Assembly: GCA_027717875.1 (NCBI GenBank)
Contig: JALLOL010000189.1
Location: 1-5,045 of the forward strand
From: Acidobacteria bacterium AH-259-L09
Lineage (GTDB): Bacteria; Acidobacteriota; UBA6911; RPQK01
Direction: 5' to 3'
DNA length: 5,045 nucleotides
Part shown: positions 1 through 4,886 of the stretch, in pieces
Layout of the letters: the number at the start of each line of letters is the position of its first letter
Numbering within the stretch: position 1 is the first letter of the stretch
Notes under the pieces: generated by a model
Databases searched by the model: none
What the model was told of the DNA's origin: nothing
What the model saw: only the letters and a program-made list of their open reading frames with translations
Translations under genes and position numbers: made by a program

Positions 1-76
1 CCTCTCGACCGGAGCGGTCGGAAGTGAAGGTAATCCACTGGCCATCGGGTGAGAACATGGCATGCCATGGGCGAGG
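1..76 (-). pseudogene. WD40-like (TolB-type) beta-propeller fragment, truncated, runs off left edge
   Basis: Read on the minus strand, this stretch encodes PWHAMFSPDGQWITFTSDRS followed by GRE and leaves the window. The FSPDGQWITFTSDRSG core fits the WD40-like PD40 repeat (general pattern SPDGkxIaFtSdRdG) found in TolB-type propellers and in propeller domains attached to acidobacterial Ser/Thr kinases. An in-frame TAA lies at 77-79, directly upstream of the recognisable part, and I see no leader or ribosome binding site. The only in-frame ATG (56-58) falls inside the repeat motif and is an internal methionine, not a plausible start. I therefore call it a gene piece broken at its 5' side, although a frameshift near 77 is also possible. 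Its function would be as one blade of a propeller. Only about 25 residues are visible, so the parent protein cannot be named. Confidence 0.6.
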
Positions 77-220
77 TTACTGGGCGAAGAAAGCAGCAGG
101 GAAGTCCGTCAAGAATCGACCCCCACTAATTCAGAGTCATTAGATATTCATTAGATGATGGGAATTTCCGACCCCTTTTTGGCCTTGCTGTTCTTATGTA
201 AGTGATTGATAGGAAGATCG
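77..220. other. Intergenic spacer with a short direct repeat and a GGGGTCGGAA-type motif
   Basis: No gene is visible here. The 9-mer TCATTAGAT occurs twice, at 137-145 and 148-156. It is followed by GGGAATTTCCGACCCCTTTTT (about 160-180), whose reverse complement starts AAAAAGGGGTCGGAAA. Similar GGGGTCGGA strings are common at the edges of REP-associated (Y1 transposase) elements, but one copy is not enough to call a mobile element. A minus-strand open frame covering 126-359 also spans the tRNA-Leu fragment and has no protein-like character, so I do not treat it as a gene. Confidence 0.35.
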
Positions 221-283
221 TTGCGGGGGAGGGACTCGAACCCTCACGAGGGAAACCCTCACAGGATTTTAGGTCCTGTGCGT
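221..283 (-). tRNA. tRNA-Leu(UAA) 3' half, truncated pseudo-tRNA
   Basis: On the minus strand this reads as the 3' two-thirds of a bacterial leucine tRNA. The anticodon arm is CAGGA-CCTAAAA-TCCTG, followed by a class II variable arm GAGGG-TTT-CCCTC. The T arm is GAGGG-TTCGAGT-CCCTC, and the 3' acceptor strand is CCCCGCA with A as discriminator. The anticodon is UAA at plus positions 271-269. Upstream of ACGCACAGG the sequence departs from tRNA: there is no D arm and no 5' acceptor strand, and AAGCAGCAAGCAAA stands in their place. Position 33, almost always U, is C here (plus 272), another sign of decay. No CCA is encoded. The break just before the anticodon arm is typical of a tRNA used as an integration site. 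It cannot make a functional tRNA. Confidence 0.8.
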
Positions 284-438
284 TTTGCTTGCTGCTTCGA
301 TAAAGGTGTCTAGACTCTCTACAGCATAGAAGAACAGCATGAGAGAAAGAAGAAACCATCGCGTGACTATGCTACAATTCTGTCTTTGTTTTTTTTCACT
401 ATGATGCAAAGCCGACTGAGGATTCTCGGAAGTCATGA
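284..438. other. Non-coding spacer between the tRNA-Leu fragment and the integrase-like tail
   Basis: I see no gene in this stretch. It holds a purine-rich run (about 325-358) in which ACAGCAT occurs twice, and a T tract at roughly 388-397 (GTTTTTTTTC). The T tract has no GC-rich hairpin in front of it, so I do not call a terminator. A possible 21-codon frame from ATG 435 to TGA 498 has no supporting feature. Confidence 0.3.
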
Positions 439-588
439 AGGAAAGTTGGAACTGTTGTCAGTTATCGGTCCCCGAACGTAGCCGGGAAACACCTGGATGA
501 GATTTCGGGCACAGTTTTGGGCACAGTTGCCCAATCTGGCCAACCCTCCGATTCCGTAAGTCCTTTAAAATCAAGCATGCGCCCGTAG
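439..588 (+). pseudogene. Possible C-terminal tail of a tyrosine integrase (remnant)
   Basis: After an in-frame TGA at 436-438, this frame stays open for 49 codons to TAG at 586-588. It contains GKHLDEISGTVLGTVAQSGQ and ends in SSMRP. The stop codon lies inside the 5' end of the adjacent tRNA-Arg fragment. Tails of phage-type tyrosine recombinases often look like this, with a short low-complexity end such as GT-x-LGT-x-AQ after the catalytic tyrosine, and such genes usually sit against a tRNA. No catalytic R-H-R-Y residues are present, because the catalytic domain would lie upstream and is missing. The assignment is inferred from style and position only, and the frame could equally be chance. 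The other frame over 501-560 (MRFRAQFWAQLPNLANPPIP, then stop) is an alternative reading of the same bases. Confidence 0.25.
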
Positions 589-624
589 CTCAGCTGGATA
601 GAGCGTTGGCCTCCGGAGCAAAGC
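579..624 (+). tRNA. tRNA-Arg(CCG) 5' half, truncated pseudo-tRNA
   Basis: The sequence GCGCCCGTAGCTCAGCTGG starts a canonical arginine tRNA. The 5' acceptor strand is GCGCCCG, the D arm is GCTC-AGCTGGATA-GAGC, and the 5' anticodon stem is TTGGC. The loop CTCCGGA carries anticodon CCG at 613-615. The 3' side of the anticodon stem should read GCCAA but is GCAAA, so one C is missing. After AAAG (624) the sequence is no longer tRNA: there is no variable loop, no T arm (no GGTTCGAATCC) and no 3' acceptor GGGCGC anywhere nearby. It is a clean 5' half. tRNA-Arg genes are frequent attachment sites of tyrosine-integrase elements, and an integrase-like tail reads directly into it. Confidence 0.8.
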
Positions 625-958
625 CCCTGAGTTTCACAACCTCCTCACTTTCAATAAGTTGTTGAAACTACTTAGTTTCCGTTTAGCAGATTTCAGCTGA
701 TTTTCTCCATTTTGGCAGGTTTTGGAAGGATTTTCTCACACAGATTCTCACACAGAAAATCTCCTTTCTTTAGCTTCAAGGCCATCAAATCAGCACTGGC
801 TTCCCAAGGACTGACAGATTGAGTGCTCCTTGATGTTCTCCCACCTCATTAGGACAATGACGCTAGGAGGATGAGATGGCAGAAGAAGGAGTAGCCAAGT
901 TACTACATTGTGATTGGAAGGTGGCCGAAACCGGAGACCAGGCCCTATCTTCATGTAG
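625..958. other. Gene-poor stretch with inverted repeats and a 12-bp tandem repeat
   Basis: This 334-base stretch after the tRNA-Arg break has no convincing gene. It contains GTTTCACAAC (631-640) facing GTTGTTGAAAC (658-668), an inverted repeat with one bulged base. A second perfect 6-bp hairpin follows, GAAACT-ACTT-AGTTTC (664-679). The 12-mer TTCTCACACAGA is repeated exactly in tandem at 733-756. A frame beginning at ATG 892 (MAEEGVAKLLHCDWKVAETG and on) stays open into the following remnant and may be its upstream part in another frame, but I cannot confirm that. The long minus-strand open frame over 790-1449 is serine-rich and looks like a shadow. Confidence 0.4.
733..756. repeat. 12-bp exact tandem duplication TTCTCACACAGA
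   Basis: Two exact adjacent copies of TTCTCACACAGA occupy 733-744 and 745-756. Tandem copies of a 10-12 base motif next to a tRNA break would suit an integrase arm-type binding site or an excisionase site. With only two copies and no integrase gene this is speculative. A simple slippage duplication is the plain alternative. Confidence 0.6.
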
Positions 959-1189
959 TGGGAAAACCAAGATGTCAGATTTGATCCTGAAGCTGACATC
1001 AATGAGCTGTCCGAAAGAGTGAGACACATGTATAAATCTGTCTTGGACCCTAGCCTGTTTGAAAAGCGGACTGAAACCAGGGCATTGGCATCGGCCCTGC
1101 GAAGGGAACTCCGAAGGCAATTCCACACGCCTTCTTTCGAGGAATGGCTGGAAAAATCTGCATTGGATGACACCGCTATTGATCCTTGA
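959..1189 (+). pseudogene. Unrecognised protein remnant (76 residues, no proper start)
   Basis: After an in-frame TAG at 956-958, this frame is open for 76 residues to TGA at 1187-1189. The translation looks like real protein: it begins WENQDVRFDPEADINELSER, continues with helix-prone text such as RALASALRRELRRQF, and ends SFEEWLEKSALDDTAIDP. It is rich in E, R, L and A and would be largely amphipathic helix. The frame continues upstream of the TAG as RPGPIFM, so the TAG may be a nonsense mutation in a longer gene. In-frame starts exist only late (GTG 1019, ATG 1028), with no clear ribosome binding site. Past the stop the same frame meets a second stop at 1214-1216. I do not recognise the family. 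A small accessory or replication-associated protein of an integrated element would fit the context, but this is a guess. Confidence 0.35.
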
Positions 1190-1755
1190 CACCTCCCACG
1201 AGAGGTCAGCCAGTAGGGTAGAGAATTGATGGAGCCCACCTGGTACCGAATAGTCCGGCTCCACAAAAGACCAACAAAGAGCCCTGATTTTCTCAGAATC
1301 GTGCCACTCACCCTCCAGGATGAGCCGTGCCTTATATTCTCAAGATTCAGGGGTAGTGCGGATAAGCCCCCGGTAGAGATCAGGCCGTCAGGGGGCGTTG
1401 TAGGGGAAATTTCCCGTTCCAGAGGGCTCAACATGGTGAATCCCTCCAAAAGCAGACTCGAAGCGCAACACTCACCAGCCTACAGCGCGGACCCAGACAG
1501 GAAATAAAGGGTGCGATGAGCCCCCCCCAAGATCGAAGCCCACGACAACGGGGCCGCTCACCTGTCAGAGATACGACCCGCCCTGCACCCAAAAAACGGT
1601 TATTTGGTCATGTTTCTAGCCTCCTGAAGTAGTTAGAATATAGACAACGGCTGCGATTAGCATAACTAGCTGAGCCAGCTTGACTTAAGCCCTCTTTTTA
1701 GACCCAAAAGTTCTTCAGAATCTCTTTTTTGAAAAAGGCCCTAATCAGGAAGGTC
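1190..1755. other. Gene-poor stretch, no supported gene
   Basis: I see no gene here that I can support. A plus-strand frame from TTG 1226 to TAA 1505-1507 (93 codons) continues in the same frame as the remnant before it, but two stops separate them. Its composition is proline- and arginine-rich without any motif I know. From ATG 1516 a 38-codon frame (MSPPQDRSPRQRGRSPVRDT and on, ending SSLLK) runs to TAG 1630-1632. It crosses a run of eight C (1521-1528), and a neighbouring frame downstream of that run (KIEAHDNGAAHLSEIRPALH) is about equally protein-like, so a frameshift in the C run is possible. Around 1723-1737 CTTTTTTGAAAAAG forms only a weak A/T palindrome. Confidence 0.3.
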
Positions 1756-1956
1756 CTGAGTGATCCCAGACTGATCCCTGTCTCTCGCTTCCATATATAC
1801 ATCCGGCAGAACCTGGGAATAGACGCACAGAGGTCGCCGAAAGAAGCAAAAAAATACTAGATAACTGGGATTGTCCCCACTCATCTAAAACTGATCTTTT
1901 TTGAACGGTCGCCGGTCAGCTTTTGTGGCGGCTGCTGAGTGATCCCAGCTGATCCC
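1756..1956 (+). repeat. Dispersed direct repeat CTGAGTGATCCCAG(A)CTGATCCC
   Basis: CTGAGTGATCCCAG is exact at 1756-1769 and 1935-1948. Each copy is followed by CTGATCCC (1771-1778 and 1949-1956), so about 22 bases are shared with a single extra A in the first copy. The copies are in the same orientation, 179 bases apart. They are part of the wider CTGGGAT cluster described separately. Confidence 0.7.
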
Positions 1957-2044
1957 AGGAATCCCGGCTTTTTTAAAAACTAGATGAGAATTTAATTTTA
2001 CTAAAGAGTTGTAAAAACCTGGGATAGCTGGGATGGGTTGGGAT
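1763..2044. repeat. Cluster of CTGGGAT/ATCCCAG heptamers with a large inverted repeat
   Basis: Six exact copies of CTGGGAT, counting both strands, lie within 275 bases: ATCCCAG at 1763, 1942 and 1952, and CTGGGAT at 1865, 2019 and 2028. Near matches are TTGGGAT at 2038, CTGGGAA near 1814 and ATCCCTG near 1774. The segment TCCCAGCTGATCCCAGG (1943-1959) is the inverse of CCTGGGATAGCTGGGA (2018-2033) apart from one extra base. The 58 bases between them are very A/T-rich, including TTTTTTAAAAAC and TTTAATTTTAC. Inverted arrays of a short motif around an A/T-rich core are what binding sites for a replication initiator or recombinase look like. Alternatively this may be the decayed end of a coding region with W-D repeats. 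No protein partner is visible here. Confidence 0.55.
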
Positions 2045-2047
2045 TCT

Positions 2048-2186
2048 CATAGGTCTTCTACTTGTCTTTTGATGTTGACTGATCAAGCCTGAAAATCGAA
2101 TCTACTTTGAGTCTGTCAAAGAGGCTAAAAGGATGGACTATGTGGCCTGTAAGATCTGTAAGCCTCCCCAGAAAAGACAGGAGTGA
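2048..2186 (+). pseudogene. Ada-like zinc-binding domain remnant, frameshifted
   Basis: From 2079 the plus strand reads LIKPENRIYFESVKEAKRMD followed by YVACKICKPPQKRQE and TGA (2184-2186). This matches the second half of the small Ada-type metal-binding fold, whose usual text is roughly IKPENRVyF.S.eEA..aGYrPCK.C.P, with the C-x-x-C pair at 2148-2159 as ligands. The first half of the fold should carry a H-P-x-C type pair shortly upstream. HRSSTC is present at 2048-2065, but one base out of frame, so a single-base indel between 2066 and 2079 would split the domain. The frame after 2079 is closed upstream by TGA (2076-2078), and I see no start codon or ribosome binding site. Such domains occur alone or fused to nucleases and DNA-repair methyltransferases, and the parent is unknown. 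It appears non-functional. Confidence 0.5.
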
Positions 2187-2216
2187 TCTTTTCAGTCTAT
2201 ATAAAGGGCTATATAG
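2171..2216 (-). terminator. Two A/T-rich hairpins past the SBBP gene stop (weak terminator candidate)
   Basis: Just beyond the stop codon of the minus-strand SBBP gene are two perfect 7-bp hairpins. One is CTATATA-AAGGGC-TATATAG (2197-2216) and the other is GAAAAGA-CAGGAGTGA-TCTTTTC (2171-2193). They could help end the leftward transcript. The stems are A/T-rich and no long U tract follows on the minus strand, so an intrinsic terminator is only possible. The second hairpin overlaps the end of the Ada-like remnant. Confidence 0.3.
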
Positions 2217-2240
2217 AAGCGGAAACTGCCAAACTAGTTC

Positions 2241-4886
2241 TCATTTCACCTCGGTCACTGGAAGCGTGGCAAAGTGACCAGGTTCCGTCCGAATCGCCAT
2301 ACCATTGATTGGCAATGTTGAATCAATTTCCAGGCTTCCACGAAATTGTGAGAAGTCGATTCCACTGTCCTGGTACATTTCCTCTGGGAATTTGGCAATC
2401 TGACCGTTTGGAGAAAGCTGGATAGTTGTCGTTCCGCCTGGAACTGGTATGCCATCTACATCGAGCAGTGTTAACGTCACATCCACCTGGGAGGCATTGG
2501 GATTAGAAAGTGCAATACCGGTACTCACCCCCCGTGAGGCATCTGATTCAATCGGCACCAAGAATCTTGCAATCGGCTGTACGGCTGCAACTCCTGCCAG
2601 TCCAAAACTGCCTCCAAACAGGATCGTGCCACCCACTCGGATGTTAGATGTGACTTGAACCGAACCCGACGTAAGATTGCCCAGGCCATCTGTCATAAAG
2701 AGAGCAGTTCCTTTCGGGGGGATGCTAAAGGGAAAACTTCCATTTTGGATAACTCCATTAATATCCACCGACAGAGGAGTACCGGTGGTGTCAAAAAGCA
2801 TTACTGTCCCTTCAGCAGTGTCTGTAACAGAGGGATTGATCAGAATCAGTGTTGAGGAAAAGCCTTCACCATCGCCAAACTGGGCAAAGTAGACACCGAA
2901 GTTGATCGTAAAGGTTATCTCGTTTGAAACCCCGCCATCGGGATTCACGACAACGACAGTAGCGGAGCCTGACTTTGCTATATCTTCTGCTGGAATTGAT
3001 ACGGTCAAGGTATTTGTGTCTACAAATGTCGCTGGACGAGTCTCTCCGTTCCACCTGACAACTGAACCCTCAACAAAGTCTGTTCCCTTGATGGTGAGGG
3101 TAAAGTCTGAACCACCAGCTATGGACGAACTGGGATTCAAACTGGTTATAGTGGGAGTAGCGGAGAACGTTTCTGCCGCAATTTTGGCAACGAAAGCGTC
3201 ATACTTTCCACCACCAAAACTATCTTGTAGTGGGAACGACAAGGGGAAATGAAACCCAGTATGCCCTGTTATGTAGACGTTACGAGCCTTGTCCACGACA
3301 ACAGCTTCCACCGTCTCCGAGCTTGAGCCACCTAGATAGCTGGAGTAATCCAGGGCGGTACCAGATGAGTTGAGTTTGCTCACGAATACATCAGATCCTC
3401 CACCTTGGGTCTTTTGGAAGGCACTAGCTAATGGAAAGTCTGTAGAATCAGTTGAACCCGTCACATAGGCGTTTCCACTGGGATCTACGGAGACACCTCG
3501 CCCCCAGTCACCTCGGCTTCCTCCTAAATAGGTGGAATAGACAAGCTGAGAGCCAACAGGATTTAGCTTGGTTATGAAGGCATCAGCGTCGTTACCTACG
3601 TAACTTGGCTGTAGAGGATTGGATAAGGGGAAGTCAGTTGAGAGAGTAAAACCTGTTATGTAGGCACTACCAGAAGAATCCACATCAATACCAGACCCCA
3701 CTTCGGTGTTACTGCCTCCAAGGTAAGTGGAATAGACGAGCGTTGAGCCAGCTGAATCCAACTTCACTACAAAGGCATCCCGCAAACCGCTAAAAGTAGG
3801 CTGTAAAGCGTTCGTCACCGGGAAATTGCTTGATCCAGTCACCCCCGTTATATGTGCGTTGCCATTGCTGTCTAGAGCAATATCGAAAGCACCGTCCCCG
3901 CTGCTGCCACCAAGATAGGTTGAGAAGATGAGCGCAGATGCATCTCTATTCAACTTAGCCACAAATGCATCCCCAGGAGAGGCACCCCCTCCAAAAACGG
4001 ACTGGACAGCGTTAACGACCGGGAAATTGTTCGATTCAGTTTGTCCCGCTAGATACACATTTCCTGAGGCATCGAGTGCTATGCCGTTACTGAAGTCATT
4101 TTGACTACCACCTAAATATGTCGAATATAAAATCGCCGAGCCTGAAGAGTTTAGCTTCGCCACATATACATCCGAACCTCCGGCAAGTCTTGGTTGTAGA
4201 TTGGTCAGTATGGGGAAATTCACCGAACTAGTGTTGCCGGTGACCACAACATTCCCTGAATCATCCACCGCAATTCCACGCCCCCTTTCAGAACCACTAC
4301 CCCCTAGATAAGTGGAGTAAGCAATTGTGGGACCTGAAATTTGCCCAATTTCCTCTACCTTTACAACGAACGCGGTCTCCAAACCAGCACTGGAGGATTG
4401 CAAAACTCCACCTGTTACGGGGAAGTTAACCGATCTGGTCATTCCGGTAAGATAGGTGTTACCGTCTGAGTCAACGGCTATAGCTAGGCCGAAGTCGATT
4501 CCGGTACCTCCAAGGTAGCTTGAATAACTCAACTTCGGATCAATGACTAAAGCTCGGCTGGTGTCATATTGGGCCACCTCAAAACCAACCTCTCTTGTCC
4601 CCAGTAAGACATAGCTGCCTGCGATATGCTTCCTGATGCTTTCACCTTCTTGGTATATCACTGGGACGTGCTGCACGACGTTGCCAGCAACAGTTTCCAA
4701 CACCAGATCACGGGTATTATCGTCAATGCTCATTCCTTCGATGCCTTCAAACGCCAGTCTGATGGATTCAGGATTGCTTCCAGGTGCTACGATGAAGTCA
4801 AACTCCAACACTCCTTGGTTACCATAGAAAACAAGGTCAATCCCTGGATAGATGTCGTGATATTTGACCCTGGCGTAGTTAGGGAC
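2241..4886 (-). CDS. SBBP seven-bladed beta-propeller protein with IPT/TIG domain, 5'-truncated
   Basis: This is a large extracytoplasmic protein, probably secreted or surface-attached; its ligand is unknown. Residues are numbered from GTG 4811, the only in-frame start. Residues 1-93 are the end of the N-terminal domain that usually precedes SBBP repeats (DUF7948, from memory), including VIYQEGESIRKHIAGSYV and LVIDPKLSYS. Seven SBBP blades follow at about 94-545, each opening with Y/F-S-S/T-YLGG and containing D-x-x-GN-x-YxTG and NFP/DFP. An IPT/TIG domain (551-637) begins PTITSLNPSSSIAGGSDF. A C-terminal domain (638-856) begins YFAQFGDGEGFSS and ends ATLPVTEVK, a type I associate with acidobacterial secreted proteins. 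The protein has no cysteine. Family-like residues continue upstream of GTG 4811 (VPNYARVKYHDIYPGIDLVF, then YGNQG) back to 4886, so GTG is internal. The signal peptide and perhaps 100 or more residues are missing. Confidence 0.9.
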   Translation of the reverse strand, partial: VPNYARVKYHDIYPGIDLVFYGNQGVLEFDFIVAPGSNPESIRLAFEGIEGMSIDDNTRDLVLETVAGNVVQHVPVIYQEGESIRKHIAGSYVLLGTREVGFEVAQYDTSRALVIDPKLSYSSYLGGTGIDFGLAIAVDSDGNTYLTGMTRSVNFPVTGGVLQSSSAGLETAFVVKVEEIGQISGPTIAYSTYLGGSGSERGRGIAVDDSGNVVVTGNTSSVNFPILTNLQPRLAGGSDVYVAKLNSSGSAILYSTYLGGSQNDFSNGIALDASGNVYLAGQTESNNFPVVNAVQSVFGGGASPGDAFVAKLNRDASALIFSTYLGGSSGDGAFDIALDSNGNAHITGVTGSSNFPVTNALQPTFSGLRDAFVVKLDSAGSTLVYSTYLGGSNTEVGSGIDVDSSGSAYITGFTLSTDFPLSNPLQPSYVGNDADAFITKLNPVGSQLVYSTYLGGSRGDWGRGVSVDPSGNAYVTGSTDSTDFPLASAFQKTQGGGSDVFVSKLNSSGTALDYSSYLGGSSSETVEAVVVDKARNVYITGHTGFHFPLSFPLQDSFGGGKYDAFVAKIAAETFSATPTITSLNPSSSIAGGSDFTLTIKGTDFVEGSVVRWNGETRPATFVDTNTLTVSIPAEDIAKSGSATVVVVNPDGGVSNEITFTINFGVYFAQFGDGEGFSSTLILINPSVTDTAEGTVMLFDTTGTPLSVDINGVIQNGSFPFSIPPKGTALFMTDGLGNLTSGSVQVTSNIRVGGTILFGGSFGLAGVAAVQPIARFLVPIESDASRGVSTGIALSNPNASQVDVTLTLLDVDGIPVPGGTTTIQLSPNGQIAKFPEEMYQDSGIDFSQFRGSLEIDSTLPINGMAIRTEPGHFATLPVTEVK
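3177..4532 (-). repeat. Seven SBBP blade-coding repeats of about 190-200 bp
   Basis: The propeller is encoded by seven tandem degenerate repeats, residues 94-162, 163-226, 227-293, 294-357, 358-422, 423-486 and 487-545 of the SBBP protein. Each carries one YLGG motif, which makes exactly one full seven-bladed propeller. The repeats have drifted: the last one has DKARN in place of D-x-SGN and TGFHFP in place of the usual T-x-S-x-x-FP, one residue shorter. They show no sign of recent duplication, because identity between neighbours is limited to the structural motifs. Confidence 0.85.
4882..4886. other. Rearrangement junction with GGGAC microhomology
   Basis: Minus-strand SBBP family sequence (V-P-N-Y-A-R-V on the coding strand) ends at about 4886. 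Plus-strand propeller-family sequence (D-K-M-M-A-V) begins at about 4884. The bases GGGAC at 4882-4886 suit both parents: as GTCCC in the V-P codons of one, and as G-GAC before K-M-M in the other. Both genes lose their 5' parts here. The join is inferred from where each family's typical sequence stops. Confidence 0.6.

Noticed and set aside
126..359. 77-codon minus-strand open frame
   Set aside because: It covers the tRNA-Leu fragment, so its middle is translated tRNA sequence, and its ends show no protein character.
384..398. T tract as a rho-independent terminator
   Set aside because: There is no stable GC-rich hairpin directly upstream on the plus strand, and no gene that would need termination there.
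790..1449. 219-codon minus-strand open frame
   Set aside because: It is rich in serine and leucine, has no domain pattern, and lies opposite a more protein-like plus-strand frame (959-1189). It also has no ribosome binding site that I can see. It is best explained as an antisense shadow.
1226..1507. 93-codon plus-strand open frame from TTG
   Set aside because: It has a weak start, a proline- and arginine-rich composition and no recognisable motif. It shares the frame of the upstream remnant but is separated from it by two stops. The support is too weak for a gene call.
2902..3252. 116-codon plus-strand open frame opposite the SBBP gene
   Set aside because: It lies entirely antisense to the IPT domain and the last propeller blade of a clearly coding gene, and has no independent features.
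3177..4532. Regular repeats as a CRISPR array or satellite DNA
   Set aside because: The spacing of about 190-200 bp and the conserved protein motifs show that these are propeller blade codons, not short direct repeats with unique spacers.
4809..4811. GTG at 4811 as the true start of the SBBP gene
   Set aside because: Family-conserved residues (YPGIDLVFYGNQ) are encoded directly upstream in the same frame, and a secreted family member would need a signal peptide, which is absent after this GTG. It is an internal valine codon.
4636..4827. 63-codon plus-strand open frame near the junction
   Set aside because: It is antisense to the SBBP N-terminal domain and is in a different frame from the propeller fragment to its right, so it cannot be that gene's start.
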